Shown piece after piece: positions 24,495-36,230 of a DNA stretch of 64,000 bases (positions are counted from its first letter, which is position 1; the number at the start of each line of letters is the position of its first letter). Below the pieces are notes generated by a model that saw only the letters and a list, made by a program, of their open reading frames with translations, was not told the origin of the DNA and searched no databases. A program made the translations under genes and the position numbers. Origin of the DNA: Mercurialis annua (lineage: Eukaryota > Streptophyta > Magnoliopsida > Malpighiales > Euphorbiaceae); contig NC_065571.1 of NCBI RefSeq assembly GCF_937616625.2, positions 14,572,501 through 14,636,500 on the forward strand, written 5' to 3'.

Positions 24495-27400
24495 ATGATG
24501 TTAGACAATAAAAGAATAATGGTGTGGAATGTGCAAGGAGCTGGGTCGAAGGAGTTCTGTAGGACTTTTAAGAGTTTTTGTCGAAAGTATAAGTTTGACA
24601 TTGTCGGTATTCTTGAGCCTCGTATCAGTGGTGCTAAAGCTGATTCTTTTATTGAAAAGAGTGGCTTCGATTACTCCCATAGAGTTGAAGCAATAGGTTT
24701 TTCGGGTGGTATTTGGGTGTTATGGAAACATGGCCTGTCTATTTCTATTCTGGAGAATAATAAGTACTTCATCCATATGGAGGTTTTGGAGGGCAATAAT
24801 TCTTTTCTCTTCACTATGGTTTATGCTAGTCCTGTAGCCAACCTTAGAATGCACCTCTGGACAGATTTAGCTAGCTTGGCTAATTCCATTTCGGGTCCTT
24901 GGATTTTAGGGGGAGATTTCAATGCCGCCCTCCTTGATACTGAGAAGAAGGGTGGTGTTCCGGGAAGACCTGGAAGTTGTAATGTTTTTAAAGACTGGGT
25001 TGATAGACATGATCTGATTGATTTAGGGTACTGCGGTTCACCTTTTACGTGGAGACGGGGAAACCTTTTGAAGAGGCTTGACAGGTACCTTTGTAATGAT
25101 ACTTGGGCCAGAAAATTCGATTATCATTATATCCTTCATCTTCCGAGGATTCACTCGGATCATAACCCAATCTATCTTCAGTTTAACACTCAACGTATGG
25201 GAAGTATGGGGGTCAAACCATTCAGGTTTCTGGCAGCTTGGACTGGTGATTGCAACTTTGAGCTGATTGTTCGCCAAAGTTGGGATGCTTCGAATTCTTT
25301 TATCACTTCTATCAATAATTTCACTACTCTGGCTAGGAAGTGGAATAAAGATGGGTTTGGTAATATTTTTAAGAGGAAAGACAAGCTGTTATCTCGCCTC
25401 AATGGTATTCAAAAAGCGCGGGAGCATTATAATAATCAGAAGCTTATTGACTTGGAAATTCAGCTAACTCAAGAGTTGGACGATGTTCTCTACCAAGAAG
25501 AGCTATTCTGGTTCCAGAAATCAAGAAAGGAGTGGGTTATTGATGGGGATAGAAACACTAAATTCTTTCACATGAAAGTTGCGGAAAGGAGACGTGTCAA
25601 TAGAATTCTTGTGCTGAAAAATTCGGATGGAGAGCTTGTTGATGATCAAGATACCTTAAAGAAGATGGCTACAACTTTTTATGCGAATCTGTTCTCTAAA
25701 GGTTTGAACGAGGAGGCCTCTTATCCAGTTAGAGGTAGTTTTCCAGCTCTAAATGTCTCCAACATTGCTAGTCTTGCTGCTCCGGTCCTGAGGGATGAGA
25801 TTAAGCAAGCCTTGTGGGATATGAAGCCTTTCAAAGCGCCTGGCATCGATGGGTTACATGCTTTCTTCTTCCAAAGCCAATGGCATCTCGTGGGGGAGAG
25901 TTTGTGCAAGTTTATTATTGGTATTTTTAACGGAGACCCGATCCCGGCAGAGGTTAATCAAACCTTGATTACCTTAATTCCCAAATGTGCTAATCCGGTC
26001 GATCTAAAATCTTTCCGGCCTATCAGTCTCTGCAATGTGTCCTACAAAATTGTCACAAAAATTATCGCCAATAGGCTTAAGAATATTATGCCCATTATTA
26101 TCAACCCGGCTCAAACTAGCTTTATTGCGGGTCGACACATCACGGATAATATTATTTTAGCTCAAGAGGCTATGCACTCCATGCGCTTAAAGAAAGGCAA
26201 GAAGGGCATTATGGCTATTAAGATTGACCTTGAGAAAGCGTATGATAAGATTTCTTGGAATTTTATCAAGGATTCGTTGGACGACGTTGGTATTCCGAGC
26301 TACCTTTCGGATGTGATTATGAAGTGCGTCTCCACCCCTTCCTTTAGCATTCTTTGGAATGGTTGTGCTCTTGATTCGTTTACTCCTACTTGTGGAGTGA
26401 GACAAGGGGACCCTCTATCCCCTTATCTTTTTGTGTTGTGTGTTGAGAGATTAGCTCATCTTATTAATCAAGAGTGTACTGATAAGAAGTGGAAGCCTTT
26501 CGTTATGAAACGTGGCTGCCCCCCTCTGTCGTATTTATTTTTTGCGGATGACCTCCTCCTTTTCAGTGAAGCTTCCATTGAGCAGGCAGAAGTCATTAAC
26601 AATGTTTTGGCCAAGTTCTGTGATAGCTCGGGTCAGAAAATCAACAGAGAGAAGACTAGAGTTCTCTTTTCCAGAAATGTTTCGAATAATCTTGGGGCTA
26701 TGGTGGCGTCTAAACTTGGCTTCTCTGTAACCCTTGATCTTGGTACCTACCTTGGGATCCCTCTCCTTCATGGTAGGCTTACAAAAAGGCATACTGGAAG
26801 TATTATGAATCGAATCAAGGCGAGACTGTCCAAATGGAAAGCTAACTCTCTCTCGCTAGCTGGTCGCGCTACTTTGGCTAAGTCTGTTGTAGCTGCAGTG
26901 CCTATCTATGCCATGCAAACCCTAGATTTACCTAAAGGAAATTGTGACGAGATTGAGAAACGGTGCCGCCAGTTTTTGTGGGGATCATCCAATGAGTGCA
27001 GAAAGATTAGTTTGGTAAAGTGGAGCTCGGTTTGCCAGCCTAAAAAAAACGGTGGTCTTAGGTTTAAAAATATGTCTGCAATGAATAGTGCCTTATTAAT
27101 GAAACTTGCCTGGCATGTGATTACAGATGGGGATAGTTTGTGGGCTCAGGTGATAAGAGCGAAGTATAAAGTTGATATGAACTTTATTAAGGACGCTGGT
27201 AGGGTGTCAAGGAGTTCGCACCTTTGGAAAGCTCTCAATAAGATTTGGTCTCAGGCTTGTGATGGGATTAGATGGGCTATTTGTGATGGTAGAACTGCTC
27301 GCTTCTGGACTGACCCGTGGCTCGGTGTTAGCACCACTCTGGAGCAAATAACGTTGAGGCCATTACCGGCTGATTGGGGTGAACATAAGGTCAGTGATTA

Positions 27401-28615
27401 TGTTGATGATAATGGCAACTGGTGGTGGGGCAAATTTGCTCATTTGTTGCCACAATCCTGGATTCTGAAAATTACAAGTTATATTCCTCCTAAGGCTGGG
27501 TATGGTGATGATTTTATTTTCTGGGGCCATTCAGCTTCAGGAGAATTCTCGACTAAATCTGCTTACAATTTTTTGGAAGCTCCTAAATGGGATGACGAAG
27601 ATGTTTGCTGGAAAATTATCTGGAATTGGAGAGGTCCAGAGCGTATTAGGCACTTGATTTGGTTAGCTACCCATGGCAAGCTTATGTGTAATGAAGAAAG
27701 ATGGAGAAGACACCTTACGCAAGACATGTCTTGCTCGAGATGTTATGCGCCTAAGGAGGATGGTGATCATGTGTTTCGGCAGTGTATCTATGCTAAGCAA
27801 ATCTGGCTTAGACTCATTGACGAGTCTATGCATCAGAGATTCTTTAGTATGGATTTCAAATCTTGGATTCTATCCAATTTGTCTCATTCAGCTACCTCTA
27901 GTCACCGTGAGGACTGGAACTGCATTTTGGAGTTGCCTTGTGGAGCATTTGGAACTGGCGTAATTCTACTGTTCTTGGTAATAATCAGACCTCTGTTAGT
28001 CAGATTGTGGCTGAAATCCTTCGGAAAGTGGAGTATATTAGCACTGCAGTGAAAGATAGCAGGGTTAAGCTTAATCCGGAGCTTACGAGGACTGAAACAG
28101 ATATTAGCTGGAGTTGTCCCCCTGACCAGTGGTTTAAACTGAATACGGATGGAGCTTTTAATCCGGCTGCTAATGTGGCAAAGGCAGGCGACATCATCAG
28201 AGATAGTTTGGGCCGGTGGATTGCTAGTTATTCAGCGAATATTGGGGAAGGATCAGTCCTGGAAGCGGAGTATAGAGGTGTATTGCATGGTCTTCAATTA
28301 GCGTGGAGGTTAGGGTTGGCCAAAGTTATTCTTGAGGTTGATAGTAAGATGGTGGTGGACAAAATTCATAGCAGGTCGGATGCTGCTGCTTTTTCCAATA
28401 TTGTTGCTGCTATTCGCGAGTTGATAAACCGAGATTGGATATTTGATATTCGTCACATTTATAGAGAAGCCAATTTTGCTGCGGATCATCTTGCATCGCT
28501 TAGTGACGACTATGTTATTGGGATAGAGTTTCATGATAGTCCTCCCTCGAGTTTGGTTCCCTGGATCAAGCACGATATGTATGGTGTCTCTTATGTTAGG
28601 AATATTGTTTCTTAA
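24495..28615 (+). pseudogene. LINE ORF2: endonuclease, reverse transcriptase, zf-RVT, RNase H; one frameshift
   Basis: ORF2 makes target-primed reverse transcription possible. In order it has an apurinic-type endonuclease (MVWNVQGAGS, GGDFNAALL, SDHNPIYL; residues 1-230), reverse transcriptase (FRPISLCNVSYKI, QTSFIAGRHITDN, KIDLEKAYDKISW, GVRQGDPLSPYLF, catalytic FADDLLLF; about 450-760), and a zf-RVT segment (about 1030-1130). The frame open from 24495 then runs out of register and stops at 28052. The RNase H domain is in the frame open from about 27911 to 28615, with all four acidic positions visible: NTDGA, EAEYRG, VDSKMV and FAADHL. The lesion lies between 27909 and 27930. Loss of one T from the run at 27925-27928 would explain it. 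Otherwise the protein looks intact. Confidence 0.92.
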
Positions 28616-28674
28616 GTTGCTTTAGGCTTTTGCCTCTCCCTCTTGTACCAAAAAAAAAATTTACATAAAAACAA

Positions 28675-29124
28675 GGCTTAATCACTCAAAAACCCCCTAC
28701 TTTTAAATTTTTGTTCAATTGCACCCTGATGTTGAAAAATCCTCTCAGAACCCCTCCACTTTTAGATTCCTTTTCAATTGTACCCAAAATACTAAATTGA
28801 CATCTTTTCATATGAAAAAAAAATTTAAAAATTTTTTTTATTTTTAATCTATATTCTATTTAAACACTAATATTATTAATAATATTAAAAATCATTCTTC
28901 CTAAAATTATATCCAATAACTTTTTAAAATCAAAACTATAAAAAATTTCAATTTAGGGTACAATTGAAAAAATATCTAAACGTGGAGGGATTTTGAGAGA
29001 ATTTTCCTACGTCAGGGTGCAATTGAAATGAAATTTAAAGCTGGGAGGGTTTTGAGAGAGTTTTTCAACGTCAGGGTGCAATTGAAAAAAAGTTTAAAGG
29101 TGGAGGGCTTTTGAGTGATTAGGC
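28675..29124. mobile_element. MULE-type MITE, family M, copy 2
   Basis: The 450-bp element begins GGCTTAATCACTCAAAAACC and ends in the inverted form GAGTGATTAGGC. Nine-base TAAAAACAA lies at 28666-28674 and 29125-29133. It contains the family hallmark AACGTCAGGGTGCAATTGAAA twice near the right end. The left duplication is also the last nine bases of the LINE target copy, so the two insertions share their border. Confidence 0.8.
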
Positions 29125-29515
29125 TAAAAACAATAGATATTTTTTTTTTTGCCAAAAATAATAATATATAAATATATAAGAAAAGAGTCATCTCCTAAAA
29201 ATGATGAACCGTTCTTAAACGAAGAAACTAAAAAGTGGATTTAGCGACTGGTGTTTGAGCCATCTAATTACACATTCATATTTACAAATTATAAGTGTGA
29301 ATAATTTGTTAAAAAAACGGTAGCAATATAGAACGATAAAATTAAAAATTGAAATTACTTACTGTTGATATCGACTAATATGATATAAATATTACCTTAA
29401 TTTTGTAAAACGCAAAACTGAAATGTTGAAATAATTCAGAATATGACTCGCTACCATAGAGTAGCTGGTCATTTAAATTAAAAAATAATAATATAATAAA
29501 CTAATTTAATCTTAC

Positions 29516-29631
29516 CTGATAATAGCGGAGTTCCATCAACTGACGACTGAGTACGGAAGTTAGATGGGTCATTTGAGAAACCCCTCTTACATAAGTAAAT
29601 GTGATTAAAAAAACTCTCAAGATATAAACAC
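29516..29631 (-). pseudogene. Exon-like fragment, origin unknown
   Basis: On the minus strand, 116 bases between an acceptor-like CCTTTGTAG and a good donor CAG|GTAAG read open as LYLCKRGFSNDPSNF, then RTQSSVDGTPLLSG. Codon texture is protein-like in AT-rich surroundings. No adjoining exon, start or known domain was found. It could be a leftover of a dead gene or a fragment carried by a transposon. Confidence 0.25.
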
Positions 29632-30317
29632 CTACAAAGGAAAAATAAACACCCACAAAAAAAATAAACATCTAATATGGAATTCATAAAATATACAAAA
29701 AAAAATTATTTTAAAAATTAAATAAAGAAGAAATAAAATGGTAACCACCAACCGGATGTAAGAAATGTGAATTTGGCTTACACAATTTGAAATCAATTTC
29801 AAAAACAATAGATATAGTCATAATTCAATTACTATAAATTTGATGGTAAATTTTTTTGATAACATCTTTCCTTTCGTTTTTTTTTTTATTTCATTCTGCT
29901 CTAAATTAAAATGTAAATTTATTTTGTCAATTCATGAGTTACTCCAAATCGATTCAAAAATGTACATTCGGGCTGACATAACAAAAAATTTGGACATGCA
30001 TAGAAATTTAGTGAACTAGTGGAATCTTGGCTATACACACTATTATAAGATCAAAGCTTTCGCATCAATCTCATACCGGAACTATTTGAATTTAAATTTG
30101 AATCGAGTTCGAATATCAGATAAAGAAATCCGTTATATTTGCGAGTCTAAATGAGTCTTTTACACTTAAAAAATAATAACAATTTTTTTTAATACTATTA
30201 TCCCTTTTTACTTTTAAATGGCATATATCATTTCAATTTGTTGAATTTAAGATTTTATCATAAAACAAAATTTTAAATGCATAACATATGATACTTTTTC
30301 AATATTTTTTTGTTTGT

Positions 30318-31612
30318 TTATTAAATTCAAACTTATTTAAACTAAAGTCAAATAGTTTGAATGTTGTTTGATCTCATATTTTTTTCATGAATTCGATCTC
30401 ATATTTAAACTTAACAATATAAAATCATTTAAATTCAAGTTTGTAAAATACAATCGAGCTCGAACTCAGAATAACTCTATTAAAGTCGAGTCGAGTAGTT
30501 TCACCCTAATTTCAGACAACAAAAAAGTAATACAAAATAAATTTGATCTTTGCTAATAGATGAAAGGGGCGATGACAAAAGTATCTAAAATTTTAAAAAT
30601 ATTTACAAATGTACCAGTAAACTTTTTTTATTTACAAAAATACGACTGATTTAAAATTAATTACAAAAGTACCAAAAAATGAAAATTAATAACAAAAGTA
30701 CGATTTGTATAATGTCGGTATAATTTTAGAATACTAAAACTATAAATCAGATAATTTAAAAATAATATTTGGTTTATTATTGGTATAATTTCAGTATATT
30801 TTCGGTATATCGATTATAAATTTTTATATATTTTTTCTAGTTGATAACATGTATATTTTTTTTATATGTACTTTTCACTATAGTTGGTAATGAACTAGAG
30901 AATTTGTATATTGTTGGTATAATTTTAGTATATTGTTAGATTAATATTTAGTATGCGATGTGGTGTAATGTTGATGTAATAATAAAATTTCAGTATATTT
31001 TGATGTGTACACTTTTGGTATACTGTTGATATAATTTTGGTATATTATTAATTTAATTTTTAGCATACGATTTGATGTAATTTTGGTAAATTTCCATTTA
31101 ATATTAATAAAATCTCAGTATGTATAATGTCGGTATAATTTTGGTATAATGTTGATATAATGTTAGTTTATTAGTATACTGACATTATACCCACAGTATA
31201 CACCGTATGTTTGATATTATTTTTTATTTTTTTGTACTTTTGTAAATATTATTAATATTTTTGTAAATGAAAAAAGTCAATATGTAGTTTTGTAATTAAT
31301 TTCATTTTTTTTGGTAAATGGTGTAATTTCCTCTAGATGAAACTGCTATTTCGACCTTGTTGATTGTTGAGATTTTAGTATTACTTCTTTTGCTCATTAA
31401 ATTTTTACTTATTTAAATTGAAGTCGAGCAATTTAGATGCTGTCTGATTTCGAATTTACATTTGGAAATAAAAATTCATTCAAACTCAAGCTTGTAGAAT
31501 ACAATCAAGCTCGAGCTCAAAATAAGTGAAAAAGTAACAAAAAAAAATGTTTGGTCTTTGCTAATAGGCAAAATTGCTATTTTGACCTTGTTGATTGTTG
31601 AGATTTTCAGTT
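30318..31612. repeat. Tandem duplication; one unit carries a MITE, the other is empty
   Basis: 30318-30565 plus 31334-31376 corresponds, in order, to 31394-31612. Shared blocks include ATTAAATT...ACTTATTTAAA, AAATACAATC-AGCTCGA, TTGATCTTTGCTAATAG and GACCTTGTTGATTGTTGAG. The first unit is split by the element at 30566-31333, while the second reads straight through the same point (GCTAATAGGCAAAATTGC at about 31561-31578). No gene is present. Confidence 0.7.
30566..31333. mobile_element. Non-autonomous MULE-type element built on GGTATA words
   Basis: The 768-bp insert is flanked by nine-base TAGATGAAA (30557-30565 and 31334-31342). Its ends are loosely inverted (GGGGCGATGACAAAAGTATC against GAGGAAATTACACCATTTAC), followed inward by TTACAAA-GTAC repeats. 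The middle is a degenerate array of TCGGTATAATTT and TTGGTATAATGTTGATA. No coding capacity. Confidence 0.7.
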
Positions 31613-32240
31613 CAGGTGCATGTGTTGTGTGATGGGTTAGGTTGATTTTTGCAGTTTACTTGCTTGTTTTACTTTTATGTATTTGACCTGGTTTTGCCCG
31701 CTGTATGTATCAAGAATAAATTATACAGCGTGCAACAAGTCAATGAGACGTTAGCCATGTCCAAATATTTAATAATAAAAAAATAAAAAATAAATAAAAA
31801 TTTCCTATCGCAAATAATTATTGGTTTATTGTGAAAATAACATGGCACATATGTTGTGTGGGATAAATATTCATGTATCAATGTTTTAATTCTTACCTAC
31901 AGGAAATATATACATTAATCAATATATTTTTAATATTTATATTCATTCAATAAAAAAAATTATCTGTTGCCCATGTGGTTTTCTTTTGTTGAGACCTTTT
32001 AATTTTTGTTTGGGAGATGAAGAGGTCAAGGAATTGGAACTCTATTTCAACAACTCCCCTTTTGTTTGCAGTCTGACTTAAAAATATTTAGATGTGCCCT
32101 TTTTCACATGTCAAACAAATTTTGTTGCAACAAAATTTCTTTTACCCAGAAAGAATTTTCCATGAGCTTAAACTTATATTCATTCACTCATTTAATTTAT
32201 TATCTATTTAATCGCTGTAATTATCACTTTAATAATTATC

Positions 32241-32770
32241 GGCTAACAGTGAGAAAAAATCTTTTATCTCCTTGTCGTTTGCAACTTTACATTGTAAATA
32301 TCGTTAATTTCACCCAAATTCACATCTTTCGATTTCAACTGCATCCTCAAATATCAAAATTCACACTTTTTGATTTCAAGTATACTCTCAAACACCAAAT
32401 TGACCTCTTTTTCAATACTTTATATTTTAACATATATTATAAATAGTTCTTAATATTATAATTAAACAAAAAAATTATATTTATAATATTATAATATTTA
32501 TATTGTATTAAATAAAAAATATTATTGGATTTTAATTTTTTTGAGAAAACGAATTTTTTTATTAAATATAACAATAAACACTATTTAGAATATATGTTAA
32601 AATATAAAGTATTAGTTTGAACTTTTTTTCAAGTGAAAAGAGGTTAATTTAATATTTGAGGATGTAATTGAAAATGAAAAGTACAAATTTAGGTAAAATT
32701 CCCGATTTTAAAACGTCAGGGTGCTAACGAAAAGGGACTAAAAGGTGTAAAAAAATTCAGATCATTAGCC
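32241..32770. mobile_element. MULE-type MITE, family M, copy 3 (older)
   Basis: It starts GGCTAACAGTGAG and ends CATTAGCC. Flanks are ATAATTATC (32232-32240) and ATAATTATT (32771-32779), nine bases with one mismatch. Internal family marks are AAACGTCAGGGTGC and AAAAGGGACTAAAAGGTG near the right end and the central AATATTTGAGGATGTAATTG. The left arm has decayed more than the right. Confidence 0.65.
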
Positions 32771-33031
32771 ATAATTATTTAATCTTTTTACATTTAACTG
32801 GGACAAATATTTAATGAACAAATGATCATTTCACCCCCTCAATTCAGCACGAAATATCAAAAAAATCCAAATTCACAATATCATATCACTTTTCCCCTTT
32901 ACTTCGCCAAGACGTATCAATTTTCTCCTGCCCAATCTCATAGCGCGCTTAAATAACACGTGCGTGGTTTTCTTTGATTTGTAAATGGTATAGCAAATAG
33001 ACCCTCTTATTCATTAACTTCAATTATTTAA

Positions 33032-33321
33032 GGGTTAATTGCAAATTAATACACAAACTTTACCCCAATTTGGAATTACAACATAAACTTTAAAACTTAG
33101 CAAATTGGTACACCGATTTTTATTATTTGGCGAATTGATACACCGAACTGGAAAAACACTAACGTGGATATTGTTATATACAGCCATGTATTGTTGTATG
33201 ATTGGTCGGTGTACTAATTTGCAAAAAAAATGAAAGTTGGTGTATTAAATTGTCAAATTTCAAAGTTCGTTTTATAATTGCAAATTAGGATAAAATTCGT
33301 ATATTAATTTGCAATTAATAC
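33032..33321. mobile_element. Foldback MITE with 9-bp duplication
   Basis: The 290-bp element is flanked by ATTATTTAA at 33023-33031 and 33322-33330. Its two arms pair over about 80 bases with mismatches: GGGTTAATTGCAAATTAATA on the left against GTATTAATTGCAAATTAATA read inverted from the right. It sits in sequence resembling the left end of the 39.6-kb foldback element (ACGAAATATCAAAA at about 32850). Confidence 0.8.
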
Positions 33322-33456
33322 ATTATTTAAATTGTGCATCCTCATTCCATTACCCCATTCTTATGAACCCTAATTTTTTTCTCTTCTAAATTTCACCTAA
33401 TTTTATGAACACTAATTTTCTTCCTTTCTAAATTTTTAAATTTCAAAATACATAAC

Positions 33457-33720
33457 ATGTCAAGTGGTTCTAACTCTCAAGCATCTTTAAGTCGGACATC
33501 CAAAAACCGTCGCAACAAACGTGGATGTATCAACAAACCAAATTTTAATTATCAGAAACGGGTCGTTACTATCATTGTGAAAGTATGTGAAAGCACCAAT
33601 TTGGACAATAGAAAATCCAAGCATGAAGTTTTATGGGTGCAATAAGAATGAGTTTGGTTGTGGATCTTTTGACTGAGTTGATAATGCATTTACCTATCGT
33701 TGGAAGCAGATAATCAATCA
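33457..33720 (+). pseudogene. GRF-type zinc-finger protein remnant
   Basis: An ATG at 33457 opens MSSGSNSQASLSRTSKNRRN, followed by KRGC. After a frame change near 33580, another frame reads KAPIWTIENPSMKFYGC, then GCGSFD, stop, VDN. The K-A-P-x-x-T...N-P-x-x-x-F-x-x-C...GCGxF-x-x-VD pattern fits plant GRF zinc fingers, where the stop position is normally tryptophan (TGG to TGA). The N-terminal CxC pair is lost at the frame change. Small proteins of this kind are common in plant transposons and in tandem host families. This copy is dead. Confidence 0.5.
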
Positions 33721-34759
33721 ATTATTGGATGAAATTTTGCGGTTTGATTTATAATTTGCAATAATATTGATAATATTGCCGACAAGTATTGTTGTTCTGC
33801 AAAAATAAAATAATTAAACAACAAGTTTTTAGAGTTGGTGGCATTGAAAAGAATCTTGGGTGGTCAAAAGTGATATGAAGGATTCTGAAAATTAGATTTG
33901 GATTAATATTTTAAGATGATAATGTTGTTGTAATAATGTCAGTATTGTAAGGACTAACTTAAATGCTTAATCATAAAAAAATAAAATTGTACGGATTTGA
34001 ATATTAAAAATGGACCTAATTGGTATTTTATTTTAAAAAAGGACCTACTTGCGACCTTTTTGCCTTTTTGTTATTTTATGTTTTGTGTGGCCAGTTATTA
34101 ACAGTACTGCCCTCCTAGTTTAGTTTCCCCATAGTTAACTCAGTGGAAAATTCACAATTACCCTTTGAAAATACTTTTTAAAGTTTCGGAAATTACAAAT
34201 TTGATTTTAATTATTGTTCTATCTAAATGAAAACATTAGTTTCTATGATGGAAAATCCTATGATACTTTAATAGTACTACTAATAATAATAATAAATTAT
34301 GACTGTATAAATAAATTATAATCTTTAGAATATTGTAATTTTAATATAAATTTTTAAGTTTTAACAATTTTAAAACACAAACTATCAATATATTTATAGT
34401 TTGCAATACTGAATAATTTTTTATTATAAAATTAATAATATGGACGTCGAATTTTTAATTGTCATGTCATTGTTGCAAGATTTTCTATTAAAAAAATCTC
34501 GGCGTTTCAGATTATAAAAATCAATAATTTATATATAATCTTTTGAAAATAAAACAATTATTTTAAAATTATAAAACTCATTAAAATTCATAATTTATTT
34601 TATAATTTTGGTAGAATTCTATAACTGTTTGCAATATTATTTAAAAGTAAATATATCTAATTATAACTTTTGATGGTCTATATTTACATATTTAATATGT
34701 TAATAAAATGGTGTAATCCCTAAACAAAAGAATTCCTACAATCTTAATATGGCAGAAAC

Positions 34760-34853
34760 CTTGCCAGCATGAACTACAAAAAAGGTGACCACAAGCAGCA
34801 GCAGCACACAACTTATTGCTATGATAAGCTTTAAAACAAATTTTACAAATCAT
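34760..34853 (-). pseudogene. Captured exon: RING1 of an ARIADNE-like RBR E3 ubiquitin ligase
   Basis: The minus strand reads ICKICFKAYHSNKL, then CAAAACGHLFCSSCWQG. This has the spacing C-x2-C...C-x-H-x2-C-x2-C of the first RING of RBR ligases, and the GH-x-FC-x-x-CW-x-G ending is typical of plant ARIADNE proteins, where RING1 binds the ubiquitin-conjugating enzyme. The segment ends at a donor-like CAAG|GTTTCT, as if one exon edge were kept. No other part of such a gene is nearby. It lies at the edge of the foldback-like repeat to its right, so capture by a transposon is likely. A longer frame through it (34692-35021) is hydrophobic low-complexity sequence. Confidence 0.6.
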
Positions 34854-34862
34854 CAAATTCAA

Positions 34863-36230
34863 AAAATAAGCAATGAAATGAAAAAAAATAAGTTTCATAC
34901 TATAAAATGAAATGAAAAAAAATTGGAAGATAGATACGTATAAGTTTGTAGATGAAGAATTTGTCATACGTATGAGCAATGAAATGAAAAAAAAAATAAG
35001 TTTCCTATTAAAGTGGAGCACTTATGTCAGTATCATTCAAAAATTCGACCAAAAACCAACATATAACCAAAAAAAATCAACACAAAATTAATCAAAAATC
35101 AACATATAATATATTAACTATTTTAAATTTTAAATTTTTTAACACTAGTTTTTATTTTTCCACCATTATTTGATTTAATTTTTATTTCTTTATTTTATTT
35201 CTCATACGATAATGTTATTTTTACTAATATTAAAATCATCTAAATATCAACAGAACATTAACACATATCAACAAAATGTCAACACAATATCAACATTGTA
35301 ATATTACAATAATTTAACATTATTTTGAATTTTGGCTTAATCACCAAAAAAAACCCTCACCTTTTAGCCCCTTTTTAGTTGCACCCTGACGTTGCAATTT
35401 TGTCAGTTGCACCCTGACGTTGCAATTTTGTCAGTTGCACCCTAATTTGCATCTTTGGGTTTCAATTTCACTCTCAAAAACAAATTGGACTTTTTTCACT
35501 CGAGAAAAATTCATAAAAACTCTTATAAAATACTCGTTTGAACTCTTTTGCACATAAAAAGTTAAAAATGGATGACTTATTTTAACCTTTTTCAAATGAA
35601 AAAGAGATCAATTTAGTACTTGAGGGTGGAATTGAAAACCAAAGGTGCGAATTAGGGTGCAACTGACAAAATTACAACGTCAAGGTGCATTTGAAAAGGG
35701 GCTAAAAGGTGGGGTTTTTTTTGGTGATTAAGCCTTAAATTTTTTTAACACTGCGTTTTTTTATTTTGCAGCACGATTTATTGATGATGGTTGATTGCTG
35801 GATTATTATAATATTACAGTGTTGTTGATTTTATGTTGATGTTGTGTTGATAATCAATTGATTTTATGTTGATATTTGGTTGATTTTAGTATTAGCGAAG
35901 AAGGCCATATTATACGTGAAATAAAATAAAAATAATTAAAATTAAATTTAAATAATGTTGAAAAAAAATAGATTAAAAAGAGTTAAAAATATAAATTAGT
36001 TAGTTTATATGTTGTTGATATTTTGTTGATTTTGTGTTGGTTTTATGTTGATATATGAAAAAAAATTAAATATATGAAAAATAATAAATGCTGATTAATT
36101 ATGAATAAAAAATAAAGATAAAAATAAAAATTTATATAAAAAAAATTTCAAATTAATATTACTCAGTATATTAAATGTTGTTGATATTGTGTTGATGTTA
36201 GAACAAACAAAAAAGTCAACAATTAAAAAA
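34863..36230. repeat. Foldback-like element built on ATCAACA / TGTTGAT words, split by a MITE
   Basis: The left arm (about 35035-35333) is rich in AACATAT, CAACACAA and ATCAACA. The right arm (about 35760-36230) is rich in the complements TGTTGAT and TTGTTGATTTTATGTTG. The family M MITE at 35334-35734 interrupts between them. 34863-35010 also holds a threefold repeat of GAAATGAAAAAAAATAAGTTTC. Terminal repeats were not pinned down. Confidence 0.5.
35334..35734. mobile_element. MULE-type MITE, family M, copy 4
   Basis: The 401-bp element has strong inverted ends: GGCTTAATCACCAAAAAAAA at both termini, then ACCTTTTAGCCCC. Flanks are TTGAATTTT (35325-35333) and TTAAATTTT (35735-35743), eight of nine matching. 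GTTGCACCCTGACGTTGCAATTTTGTCA is repeated in tandem near the left end. Confidence 0.85.

Larger units (their letters stand above)
22799..28659 (+). mobile_element. L1-type LINE, nearly full length, nonautonomous through two lesions
   Basis: The 5.86-kb element lies between direct copies of TTTACATAAAAACAA (22784-22798 and 28660-28674) and ends in a ten-base A-tail at 28650-28659. It holds ORF1 (22831-24468) and ORF2 (24495-28615) in the order usual for plant L1 elements. The leader before ORF1 is only 32 bases, so slight 5' truncation is possible. The exact target duplication and few lesions suggest a fairly recent insertion. The right target copy abuts the next MITE directly. Confidence 0.93.

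Noticed and set aside
27938..28615. Independent RNase H gene
   Set aside because: It is the displaced end of LINE ORF2, after a frameshift near 27925.
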